Positions 37,108 to 45,409 of a DNA stretch of 64,000 nucleotides are shown here, in pieces. How positions within the stretch are numbered: position 1 is the stretch's first letter; each line of letters begins with the position of its first letter. Origin of the DNA: Bacteroides faecis MAJ27 (lineage in GTDB: Bacteria; Bacteroidota; Bacteroidia; Bacteroidales; Bacteroidaceae); contig NZ_FNNN01000017.1 of the NCBI RefSeq assembly GCF_900106755.1, forward strand, positions 62,001 through 126,000, in the 5' to 3' direction. The notes beneath the pieces were generated by a model. The model was given only the letters and a program-made list of their open reading frames with translations. It was not told the origin of the DNA and made no database searches. The translations under genes were made by a program, and so were the position numbers.

Positions 37108-39123
37108 GTGTTTGATTCCTGGGCAGGCTTTCATCGTCCGGCCTATCCGGTGTTCGGTACTTCCACTTATGAAATATCAGCACTCCATGCGGTGCATGCT
37201 GATGGTAATCAGACACTGGATTTAGTTGTCGACAAGGTCGAACAGAATCCGGTGAAGGATGCCATACTGACTGTGATTACGATGAAAGACCGTGTATATC
37301 CTTTCACTGTAAAAATGTACTATAAGGCTTATCAGCAGATAGATATGATAGAAACATGGGTGGAGGTGTCTCACAACGAGAAAAAGGCGGTGGTACTTAA
37401 ACGCTTTGACTCCGGTCATTTTCTGATTCGTCGCGCGGATGTATGGATATCTTCTTTGCACGGACATTGGGGAGCTGAGACACAGCTTGAAAGTGAGCCG
37501 TTGGTTTCCGGAATGAAAGTGATTAAGAATATGGATGGTATCCGCAACGGGTTGGGTGATCATTCGGAAGTGATGTTTTCTCTTGATGGCAAGCCGCAGG
37601 AAAATAGTGGCCGTGTAATTGGTGCAGCACTTTGCTGGAGCGGACGTACTAAGATCAGAGTGGATATGGATGATACGTTCGGCAGATCTGTACACAGTAT
37701 TTTTGCCGGAATGAATGAAGAAGCTTCCGAGTATAAACTGGAACCGGAAGAAGTATTCACTACTCCGGTACTGGCGCTGACTTATTCGCAGGAAGGTATT
37801 GGCGGTGCCAGCCGTAATTTCCATCGGTGGGCACGTGCAGGTATGGTTCACGGTTGCGACAAGCCACGGGATATCCTGCTCAATAGTTGGGAAGGTGTAT
37901 ATCTGAATATTAAAGAACCTGAGATGGACCAGATGATGAACGACATTGCTTCTATGGGAGGTGAGCTTTTTGTGATGGACGATGGCTGGTTTGGCAGGAA
38001 ATATCGCCGGATAAATGACAACTCTTCGTTGGGCGATTGGGTGGTAGATACGGAAAAGCTGCCTAATGGTATTCAAGGGCTGACCGATACGGCTAAGAAA
38101 TATGGAATCAAATTCGGTATATGGATCGAACCGGAGTTTACGAATACAAAGAGTGAGCTGATTGACAATCATCCCGACTGGGTATTGCGTGCCGGAAGCC
38201 GTGAACTGTCATGTGGTCGTGGCGGTACGCAAGTGGCACTCGATTTATGTAATCCGAAAGTACAGGATTTTGTCTTTCATGTAGTCGATACGCTATTGGC
38301 AAACTATCCGGATATTGCTTATATCAAGTGGGACGCAAACGGCGAATTGCTGAACTACGGTTCTTCTTATTTGCCGAAGGACAAGCAATCGCATATCTAT
38401 ATAGATTATCACCGTGGTCTGGTCAGAGTGATGGAACGGATTCGTGCTAAATATCCGGATGTAGTGATTCAGGCATGTGGAAGCGGTGGCGGACGTGTCA
38501 GCTATGGAGTAATGCCTTATTTTGATGAGTTCTGGGTCAGCGACAATACTGATGCCTTGCAACGTTTGTTTATCCAGTGGGGTACTTCTTATTTCTATCC
38601 TTCTATTGCGATGGCACAACATGTCAGTGCTTCTCCGAATCATCAGACGGGACGTGTGGTGCCGCTTAAATTCCGTTTTGATGTAGCGATGACCGGTCGT
38701 TTGGGAATGGAGATCCAGCCAAAGAATATGACCGATGAAGAAAAAGACTTCTCAAAGAAGGCGATTGCCACCTATAAGTCTATCCGTCCTGTGATACAGT
38801 ATGGTGACCTTTATCGTTTGATATCTCCTTACGACCGCAAGGGGGTGACTTCGATGATGTATGCCACGGAGGATAAGAGCCGTGCTGTATTCTTTGTCTA
38901 TAAGATGGAGCAATTTGTCAACCAGCTTCTGCCGCGTATTCGTATGGCAGGACTCGACCCGAAAAAGAACTATAAGATTCGTGAGCTGAACGTGGCTCCG
39001 GGAGCCAATCCCTGCTTCTTGAATGATCGCGTATTCTCGGGGGCATTGCTTATGAATACCGGTATCGAGCTGCAACTGGAACGTGAATATGCAAGTTGGG
39101 TACTTGAGCTGACCGAGATTTAG
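37108..39123 (+). CDS. GH36 alpha-galactosidase, 5'-truncated by the IS
   Basis: Second GH36 gene, a close paralog of 17828-20032. The frame is open from the IS junction at 37027 (VISSATEGQQLRFSYFGERIEENQIHQVFDSW), but the signal peptide and the first 30 or so residues are gone; the first in-frame ATG is 37108, giving 671 residues. The catalytic residues are intact: Asp409 in YIKWDANGE and Asp479 in FWVSDNTDALQR, 70 apart as in the full copy. If expressed it would lack export signals and stay in the cytoplasm, and the missing edge of the N-terminal domain may prevent folding. Codons are GC-richer at third positions than in the paralog, like the GH31 region. A terminator follows. It is best regarded as a probable pseudogene. 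Confidence 0.85.
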   Translation: MFDSWAGFHRPAYPVFGTSTYEISALHAVHADGNQTLDLVVDKVEQNPVKDAILTVITMKDRVYPFTVKMYYKAYQQIDMIETWVEVSHNEKKAVVLKRFDSGHFLIRRADVWISSLHGHWGAETQLESEPLVSGMKVIKNMDGIRNGLGDHSEVMFSLDGKPQENSGRVIGAALCWSGRTKIRVDMDDTFGRSVHSIFAGMNEEASEYKLEPEEVFTTPVLALTYSQEGIGGASRNFHRWARAGMVHGCDKPRDILLNSWEGVYLNIKEPEMDQMMNDIASMGGELFVMDDGWFGRKYRRINDNSSLGDWVVDTEKLPNGIQGLTDTAKKYGIKFGIWIEPEFTNTKSELIDNHPDWVLRAGSRELSCGRGGTQVALDLCNPKVQDFVFHVVDTLLANYPDIAYIKWDANGELLNYGSSYLPKDKQSHIYIDYHRGLVRVMERIRAKYPDVVIQACGSGGGRVSYGVMPYFDEFWVSDNTDALQRLFIQWGTSYFYPSIAMAQHVSASPNHQTGRVVPLKFRFDVAMTGRLGMEIQPKNMTDEEKDFSKKAIATYKSIRPVIQYGDLYRLISPYDRKGVTSMMYATEDKSRAVFFVYKMEQFVNQLLPRIRMAGLDPKKNYKIRELNVAPGANPCFLNDRVFSGALLMNTGIELQLEREYASWVLELTEI

Positions 39124-39250
39124 AAACATGGCAAAATAGTACTTTGGGATAATCTTTCAGAGAAACGGTATGAATCCAAACTCAACAGTATGGATTTATA
39201 CCGTTTTTTGAATGGATATGTCAAAAACAATCCGTATGTTTGCCATGTTT
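39124..39250. repeat. outer inverted repeat enclosing the GH36 terminator
   Basis: AAACATGGCAAA (39124-39135) and TTTGCCATGTTT (39239-39250) are perfect 12-bp arms placed around the inner terminator hairpin. Confidence 0.6.
39163..39206 (+). terminator. terminator after the truncated GH36
   Basis: AAACGGTATGAATCCA (39163-39178) pairs with TGGATTTATACCGTTT (39191-39206) with a single mismatch; a T-run follows. The loop is 12 bases. Confidence 0.8.
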
Positions 39251-39298
39251 ATTAAAAAGTGAAATTATATTTCATTTACTAACTTGGAATCTTTCTAT

Positions 39299-41149
39299 AT
39301 GGATATGAAAAAAATAAAACGGTTTGTATTGCTGCTGATAATGGCCTTTCTTGCAGTGAATGTACAGGCGCAACTGGAACAGGCTGTGAAGAATATTTTC
39401 GCTGGAGATACAATAGCAACCCATCCGGTAACTTTGCACCGGGATTCGGATTCTGTCCGTGTGGCAAATCTGCAGAAATCGTTGGAAGAGGCACGTCTCA
39501 ATGAAGCAAACATGCGTCTGGAGATGGAAGAAATGAAACTTCAGATGTTTGCCGCCGATTCGGTGAAGGTATCCCAGCAACGGCAACGGATTGATTCTTT
39601 GCGTCAATTCACTAAAGGAGTGCCTGTCATTGCCGAAGGAGATACTTTATTCTATCTTTTTACAAAACGTGGAGGATATACCCCTCAACAGCGTGCCCAA
39701 ATGACTGGTGCCGCCATAGAGGAACTGGGAAAGCGCTTTAATCTCCGTCCCGATTCCGTATCCATAGACCATTCGGATATTGTGTCCGACTTGATGTACG
39801 GCAATAAGGTATTGCTCTCCCTTACCGATCAGGACGCTTTGTGGGAAGGAATTTCCCGTGATTCCCTTGCTAAAGGGAGACAACAGAATGTGATCACCAA
39901 ACTGCATGAAATGAAGGCTGAGCATAGCGTCTGGCGTATGGTGAAACGTATTCTTTATTTTCTGTTGGTGATAGTAGGGCAATATTTTCTGTTCCGTCTG
40001 ACGAACTGGTTGTTCCGCAAATTGAAGGTACGCATCCTGCGGCTGAAAGATACAAAAATAAAACCTGTATCCATTCAGGGATACGAATTGCTGGATGCGC
40101 AGAAACAAGCTAATCTTTTAGTCTTTCTGGCAGGTATCGGGCGCTATATTCTCATGGGATTGCAGTTGCTGTTTTCCGTACCGTTGGTTTTTATCATTTT
40201 CCCGCAGACGGAGGGGCTTGCCTATCGTTTACTCGGTTACATCTGGAATCCGATTAAGGGCATCTTTGTTGGTATTATCGATTATATTCCCAACTTATTT
40301 ACGATTATTGTTATTTGGTATGCGGTAAAATACCTGGTACGCCTTGTTCTCTATCTGGCACGTGAAATAGAGGCGGGACGTCTGAAGATTAACGGCTTTT
40401 ATTCGGATTGGGCAATGCCGACTTTTCATATTATCCGTTTTTTGCTTTACGCTTTTATGATCGCGATGATTTACCCTTATTTGCCGAAGTCCAACTCAGG
40501 CGTATTTCAGGGAATCTCGGTTTTTGTCGGGTTGATTGTTTCACTTGGTTCAAGCACGGTGATTGGTAACATTATTGCAGGACTGGTGATCACCTATATG
40601 CGTCCGTTCAAGATGGGCGATCGGATTAAATTGAATGATACCGTCGGGAATATTATAGAAAAGACTCCTTTGGTGACCCGTATCCGTACACCGAAGAATG
40701 AAGTGGTGACGGTTCCCAATTCGTTTGTGATGTCATCGCATACGGTGAACTATAGCACTTCAGCGCGTGAATATGGTCTGATCATTCATGCTGAAGTGTC
40801 AATCGGGTATGATGTACCTTGGCGAAAGGTTAATCCGTTATTGATTGATGCGGCATTGAACACTCCCGGAGTGGTGGACGATCCGCGTCCGTTTGTGCTG
40901 GAGACTTCGCTGGAAGACTGGTATCCGGTTTATCAGATTAATGCTTATATCAGGGATGCTAATCAGATGTCACAGATTTATTCGGATTTATATCAGAATA
41001 TCCAGGATAGATTTAATGAAGCGGGAATTGAGATCATGTCTCCGCATTATATGGCTGTTCGTGACGGAAATGCTACGACAATGCCTAAGGATGATTTAAG
41101 TAAGAGTAACCCTGCGGATACAGCTAATCAGAGTAACAAACCTGAGTAA
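39299..41149 (+). CDS. MscS-family mechanosensitive ion channel
   Basis: Inner-membrane small-conductance mechanosensitive channel family protein of 616 residues; it releases solutes on hypo-osmotic shock. The start could be 39284, 39299 or 39305; 39299 keeps a clean signal peptide (KKIKRFVLLLIMAFLAVNVQAQ). A periplasmic part with a coiled-coil-like stretch (LQKSLEEARLNEANMRLEMEEMKLQM) precedes about five membrane segments at 217-237, 270-300, 324-355, 371-395 and 404-434. The last is the MscS pore helix with GLIVSLGSSTVIGNIIAGLVI. The soluble MscS beta domain follows (MRPFKMGDRIKLNDTVGNIIEKTPLVTRIRTPKNEVVTVPNSFVMS). It ends with a polar tail. It is probably a resident housekeeping gene outside the PULs. 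Confidence 0.92.
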   Translation: MDMKKIKRFVLLLIMAFLAVNVQAQLEQAVKNIFAGDTIATHPVTLHRDSDSVRVANLQKSLEEARLNEANMRLEMEEMKLQMFAADSVKVSQQRQRIDSLRQFTKGVPVIAEGDTLFYLFTKRGGYTPQQRAQMTGAAIEELGKRFNLRPDSVSIDHSDIVSDLMYGNKVLLSLTDQDALWEGISRDSLAKGRQQNVITKLHEMKAEHSVWRMVKRILYFLLVIVGQYFLFRLTNWLFRKLKVRILRLKDTKIKPVSIQGYELLDAQKQANLLVFLAGIGRYILMGLQLLFSVPLVFIIFPQTEGLAYRLLGYIWNPIKGIFVGIIDYIPNLFTIIVIWYAVKYLVRLVLYLAREIEAGRLKINGFYSDWAMPTFHIIRFLLYAFMIAMIYPYLPKSNSGVFQGISVFVGLIVSLGSSTVIGNIIAGLVITYMRPFKMGDRIKLNDTVGNIIEKTPLVTRIRTPKNEVVTVPNSFVMSSHTVNYSTSAREYGLIIHAEVSIGYDVPWRKVNPLLIDAALNTPGVVDDPRPFVLETSLEDWYPVYQINAYIRDANQMSQIYSDLYQNIQDRFNEAGIEIMSPHYMAVRDGNATTMPKDDLSKSNPADTANQSNKPE

Positions 41150-41211
41150 CATAAGCTTGATTGTGTGATTTTCTTTTCATCTGCTGGAATAAAGGGTTAC
41201 TATAAATAAGC

Positions 41212-41244
41212 AGAGCGCCCCCTTCCTCACGAAGGAGACGCTCT
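41212..41244. terminator. hairpin between convergent MscS and phosphoesterase genes
   Basis: AGAGCG/CGCTCT and CCTTC/GAAGG stems with small internal loops, followed on the plus strand by TTTGTTGTGTGTTTTTT. It lies between the converging gene ends and may serve both. Confidence 0.65.
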
Positions 41245-41292
41245 TTGTTGTGTGTTTTTTCAGTGAGAGTAGAATTTTCTTTATAAGAGAAC

Positions 41293-42225
41293 TTATTTTT
41301 TACGGGTAATTGTATAAAGTACATTTCCCTTTTTATCTATCATACGCAGATTAAGCTCTTTCTTGTCGATAGAGCAGACGGAGAAACCCGGTTCGGGGCT
41401 ACAGAATCTGGTACCTTCGATGGGTTCTACTTGGCGTGCGAGGGAAGCGGCGGAATTGACTACATAATCGATATCGCTTCCCGGCACACGGATATGCTGA
41501 AAGTTGTGGATATGTCCACAGATATACATATCTACTTTGTGCTTGCACAGAATACTGTCTACCCGTTTCTGCATATCAAGACGTTCACTTTCCTCTTTCG
41601 GAGTGTAGGCATAGATAGGGTGATGTCCGGCTACGATGATCCAGTCCTCCTTGGCATTTGCCAGTACGGATTCCAACCAGGATAGTTGTTGGCTGATATC
41701 TTGCTTGCAGGCATCCGGATATTTATCACTTTCTTCGCGGTATTTATCAATCAGCGGGGTGGTATCTATCCAGACAATGCGGATGGTAGCACCTTTTTCT
41801 TCGAATACTTTGGTGTAGTAACGATCGGGCATCGACCAGCGGCGGCTGATGTTCGTGTAGTCCAGTACCGCCTGAGTGCTTCCACGATATTCGTGGTTGC
41901 CTAAGAGGGGAAACCAGTCGATCATCAGTTCCGGATGAGCGTAAATGAGCTCGTAGTTAGTCATCCACAAAGGGTCGTTTACACTGCGTACTCCGTCGAA
42001 GTGGTGAACATCTCCGGTAGCTAATACAAATTCGGGACCGATCTCTTCACCCATCGTGCCCATTAGTTCTGCGATTGGCTTTTGGTCATAGTAGCCGTTG
42101 CGGCCTAAATCATTGGCTATGTAAAAGTTAAACTTCTTGTCAAAGATGGAGTAATCCGTTATCTGTGCATGGATGAATGTAAAGGCGGAAAGGAATAGAA
42201 GAATGAATAAGCTTTTTATTTTCAT
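41293..42225 (-). CDS. exported calcineurin-like metallophosphoesterase (purple acid phosphatase-like)
   Basis: Secreted dimetal phosphatase of 310 residues with a signal peptide (LFILLFLSAFTFIHA). All metal-binding blocks of the calcineurin-like fold are present in order: NDLGRNGYY, ATGDVHHFDG, LLGNHEYRG, VAGHHPIYAY and CGHIHNFQHI. The layout is like tartrate-resistant (ACP5-type) acid phosphatases. It lies downstream, on the same strand, of the TonB-dependent receptor at 42393-45209 (a 167-base gap with palindromes). This suggests the pair scavenges phosphate from an organic phosphate ester. The natural substrate is unknown. Confidence 0.9.
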   Translation of the reverse strand: MKIKSLFILLFLSAFTFIHAQITDYSIFDKKFNFYIANDLGRNGYYDQKPIAELMGTMGEEIGPEFVLATGDVHHFDGVRSVNDPLWMTNYELIYAHPELMIDWFPLLGNHEYRGSTQAVLDYTNISRRWSMPDRYYTKVFEEKGATIRIVWIDTTPLIDKYREESDKYPDACKQDISQQLSWLESVLANAKEDWIIVAGHHPIYAYTPKEESERLDMQKRVDSILCKHKVDMYICGHIHNFQHIRVPGSDIDYVVNSAASLARQVEPIEGTRFCSPEPGFSVCSIDKKELNLRMIDKKGNVLYTITRKK

Positions 42226-42308
42226 ATTAGTTTGATTATTAGTGATTTATAACTATGTCTCTTATCGCTGTGAGATTCTCTGTTTTTTGGGTTTAAAAGG
42301 AAGGTGCC

Positions 42309-42369
42309 GTTGGTTTTAAACCAACGCCCCGTTCCTTTTAAACCAACGGGGTGTTCCTTTTAAAGGAAC
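42309..42369. repeat. three consecutive palindromes sharing interchangeable arms
   Basis: GTTGGTTTTAAACCAAC (42309-42325), then a CCCCGTT...AACGGGG hairpin (42327-42351), then GTTCCTTTTAAAGGAAC (42353-42369). The loop of the middle hairpin contains half of each neighbour. It lies just after the receptor gene stop on the minus strand and may act as a terminator or processing site. Confidence 0.75.
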
Positions 42370-42392
42370 GGATGCTGTCTTCTTTCCAGTCG

Positions 42393-45209
42393 TTAGAAGT
42401 TGACTTTCACACCGGCGTTAATCTTTACACCATAGTGCTCCGACTGCATGGTACGGTCTTTGGTACCTTGATAATAACGGAGCGGTTGGTTCAACAAATT
42501 GGTAGCGTCTGCATAGAACGTTGTTTTTATCTTCTTTCCGAATGTGTAGCTGGCATTCAGGTCCATGTAGCTTACTGCGTCATAGTAGCGGTCGAGGGCT
42601 GCTACTTCTCCCATTTTGTCGATGAAACTTGAAGCATAGTTGTAGGAGAGGCGTACGTTGAGGCCTTTCTTTTCGAAGTAGAGGGAAGCATTAGCTGTAT
42701 GTTCGGGTGATCCCGGCAGAGACAGGTCTTTTTCGTTCTCGCGACCTTCGAAGTTGAAGTTGTTCACTCGGGTGTGAGTGTAGGTGTACGTACCGTAGAA
42801 ACCGATGCATTTCAGTGCGGGAGCGATGAATCCGAAGTCACGCTGATAGGCCAGTTCTACTCCCAGCAGATCGGCGTCGCCGGCGTTTTTGGGTTGGGTG
42901 AACTTCTTGTATTCGTTGTTTTGGTAGGTGTAGTCACCGATTACCTGATCAACGATAAAGTCATTGATCTTCTTATAAAATACACCTGCACTCACCAGAC
43001 CGACACTTTTGAAATAGTAATCAGCACTAAGGTCGAAGTTGTAGGAGATGGTCGGAGTCAGGTCGGAGTTACCCATAACCAGTTCATTGTCACTGCGGTT
43101 GATGTTGACACATGGGATCAGCGCGGAGTATTTCGGTCGGCTCAGTGTCTCGGTAAAGGAAGCGCGGAGCTTTAAGTCATCGTTCACATCGTATTTGAAT
43201 AAGAGGCTGGGAAGCCAGTTGATGTAGCTGTTTTTATGATTTCCGGTAGGTTCGAGGGTTTCTGTCTCCTCTTTGTCGTCGGCTACATTCCAGTTCCAGC
43301 CGTTGTATTTGATGTGAGTGGCTTCCATACGCAGGCCTGCCATCATTTTTATCTTCTTTCCTAAGCTTTGGTCGAAGCGGAAGAAAGCGGAAGTTACGTT
43401 TTCTCTGGCGTGGTAGTTGCCGGAGGATTCTTCGAGCACTTGTTGCCCTTCCAGACTGCTGAGGTCGAGTGATCCCAGATATTCTTTGGATACGAAGTCG
43501 GTTGCTTTATATTGGTCTCCCGGCATGTATCCGTCGCGAATCTGGCTGGTGAGGTTATTCATATAATCTTTGTCGAAAGCATCCTTGTACGCATCTGCGT
43601 AATCATAGCAGAGGGTATTCCGGTCTTTGGTCTTGGAAGCGTATTTGGCTCCGAATCTAAGGCTGTTGCCATAAATGCCGTTTGTCAGCGGAAGTTCGAA
43701 GTCAACTTTGAATTTCAGGTCTTTTTCATAGATTTCCTGATTGCTTTCGGTCAGTTCTTTCACTTTCCATTTGCCTCTTTCACCGTCTATTTCTCCATTG
43801 TGGAGGTTGACATCCGTTGTTACGTAAGGGAAACGGTCACCGGCATCTACGACAGTAAAGCCGAGGAAGTCTTGTTTCAGGCTGAAATATCTTTCGTTCG
43901 GGCGGTCTTCGCTGGCACGGGCATAAGAGGCTCCCCAGTTGACGGACAGCTTTCCAAACTGATGTTCACCGCTCAGACTGAGATCCATTGTTTGCTGTAA
44001 TTCCAGACGTGCGTTTCTGTTGTTGGGTGTTCCTCCTTTCGTCTCGATCTGGGCGGATTGCTGCATATCTCCTTCATCGTCCAGTCCCGTTTTATCCAAG
44101 TCTTTATAGGTGACACGATAGCGGTTTTCCCAGTCGTGGCGACGGTTGTAGATACCTTGCAGGGTCAGTCTGTGATTCGGGTTGATGTCGTAGTCGAAAG
44201 CCAGGGAGTAGCTTTGGCGCTCACGGGTCACGTAGTACTGGCGTTTCTGCGCTTCCACCATGACTACTTCACCTTTTTTGTTGACGTCATATTCAAACTC
44301 CACATCGTCCGATCCTACTGGTGCGTTCTGATAGGAGACAGCGGCCATCATTCCTAATTTATCATTGAAAAATCGGTCACCGTAAGTGAATCCTAGGTTC
44401 AGCTGAGCTTTCTGGCTGATCCAGTTGTAGCCGGTTCCCGCTGTAGCACTGAACATCCGTTTGTAAGGCGTGCTTTTCGTCACCAGATTGATGGAGCCGC
44501 CGATAGCGTCTCCGTCCATGTCCGAGGTAACGACTTTGTTCACTTCGATTGTCTGCACCATGTCGGCGGGGATGAGGTCGAGCTGGACGTTACGGGTGTC
44601 GCCTTCCGCAGAAGGGAGGCGGTTGCCGTTGATGGTCACGGAACTAAGATCGGCGGAGGTACCGCGAACTTGTCCGAAGCGGGCTTCACCCTGGTCGTAT
44701 TGTACATTAATGCCATTGATACGTTTGAGTGCGTCGCCGATATTGGAATCGGGAAACTTGCCGACCTGATCGGCTGAAACGACATTGGTGATTCCCATGT
44801 TGTTCTTTTGTGAGTTGATGGCGCGGCGTTGCCCCTGAAAAGCACCGCCTACCACTACTTCCTGTAGTTCGAGTCCTTCGTTGAGTACTACGTCTTTTTC
44901 GAGTGTTCTTCCTGCCGGAATGGTGATTTTCATTTCGACGGGAGAATAACCTACATAGCTGACTTTTACTGTGTATGTGCCCGGCGTAAGGTTGGCGAAT
45001 GTATAATAACCGTTGACGTCGCTTGTCACTCCGGTATGTAATTTTTCGATGTAAATGGAGGCTCCCGGAAGGATTTGTTTGGAAGTGTCTACTATGCGTC
45101 CGCGGATCGTGCCTTGTTTGGCTGCGTTTACTTTTTCCTCTGCAAAAGTGTTTCCGCTTGTACTCATGATTAAAAGGGTCAAAGAGACTAATCTGAGAAA
45201 TCGTTTCAT
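42393..45209 (-). CDS. TonB-dependent receptor (not SusC/SusD type)
   Basis: Outer-membrane receptor of 938 residues with a signal peptide and a carboxypeptidase-regulatory-like domain at about 34-110 (GTIRGRIVDTSKQILPGASIYIEKLHTGVTSDVNGYY). The plug carries SADQVGKFPDSNIGDALKRINGINVQYDQGEARFGQVRGTS, and the barrel ends GVKINAGVKVNF. The plug resembles the group often annotated TIGR01782 (Xanthomonas-Caulobacter type) rather than SusC. There is no SusD neighbour and no STN domain. Its likely partner is the phosphoesterase downstream. A promoter-like box lies 30 bases ahead of the ATG. Substrate import is inferred from context only. Confidence 0.92.
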   Translation of the reverse strand: MKRFLRLVSLTLLIMSTSGNTFAEEKVNAAKQGTIRGRIVDTSKQILPGASIYIEKLHTGVTSDVNGYYTFANLTPGTYTVKVSYVGYSPVEMKITIPAGRTLEKDVVLNEGLELQEVVVGGAFQGQRRAINSQKNNMGITNVVSADQVGKFPDSNIGDALKRINGINVQYDQGEARFGQVRGTSADLSSVTINGNRLPSAEGDTRNVQLDLIPADMVQTIEVNKVVTSDMDGDAIGGSINLVTKSTPYKRMFSATAGTGYNWISQKAQLNLGFTYGDRFFNDKLGMMAAVSYQNAPVGSDDVEFEYDVNKKGEVVMVEAQKRQYYVTRERQSYSLAFDYDINPNHRLTLQGIYNRRHDWENRYRVTYKDLDKTGLDDEGDMQQSAQIETKGGTPNNRNARLELQQTMDLSLSGEHQFGKLSVNWGASYARASEDRPNERYFSLKQDFLGFTVVDAGDRFPYVTTDVNLHNGEIDGERGKWKVKELTESNQEIYEKDLKFKVDFELPLTNGIYGNSLRFGAKYASKTKDRNTLCYDYADAYKDAFDKDYMNNLTSQIRDGYMPGDQYKATDFVSKEYLGSLDLSSLEGQQVLEESSGNYHARENVTSAFFRFDQSLGKKIKMMAGLRMEATHIKYNGWNWNVADDKEETETLEPTGNHKNSYINWLPSLLFKYDVNDDLKLRASFTETLSRPKYSALIPCVNINRSDNELVMGNSDLTPTISYNFDLSADYYFKSVGLVSAGVFYKKINDFIVDQVIGDYTYQNNEYKKFTQPKNAGDADLLGVELAYQRDFGFIAPALKCIGFYGTYTYTHTRVNNFNFEGRENEKDLSLPGSPEHTANASLYFEKKGLNVRLSYNYASSFIDKMGEVAALDRYYDAVSYMDLNASYTFGKKIKTTFYADATNLLNQPLRYYQGTKDRTMQSEHYGVKINAGVKVNF

Positions 45210-45238
45210 AAATGTTGGCGTGCGTTAATTATTTGCTG

Positions 45239-45246
45239 CAAAAGTA
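45239..45246 (-). promoter_or_regulatory. candidate -7 box for the TonB-dependent receptor gene
   Basis: The minus strand reads TACTTTTG, matching TAnnTTTG, 30 bases upstream of the ATG at 45209. The -33 element is not clear. Confidence 0.45.
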
Positions 45247-45334
45247 GAGGCTTGACGTTTCTTGCTCTTTACAGTTGATTGAAGAACGCGTAACAAATGT
45301 GCTACGATTGTATTACGTATGATTATGATAAACG

Positions 45335-45362
45335 GAAGGGTGCCCGCTTGCGGACACCCTTC
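45335..45362 (-). terminator. terminator after the M60 peptidase operon
   Basis: GAAGGGTG-C-CCG / CGG-A-CACCCTTC with loop CTTG. The hairpin lies 48 bases beyond the M60 stop codon on the minus strand and separates that operon from the receptor gene. Confidence 0.75.
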
Positions 45363-45409
45363 GATACCTAACCCGATAAATAGTTATATTGAATGTATCT
45401 GAGATACGA

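Noticed and set aside
37007..37225. Separate small gene across the IS-GH36 junction
   Set aside because: Out of frame with GH36 and with the transposase; simply a junction frame.
37222..38172. Minus-strand open frame of 316 codons opposite the truncated GH36
   Set aside because: A shadow of GH36 codon structure; rich in His/Ile/Arg without any recognisable domain. Similar shadows occur opposite the first GH36 and the methyltransferase.
42309..42369. CRISPR-like repeat array
   Set aside because: The units are palindromes without unique spacers and only three occur.
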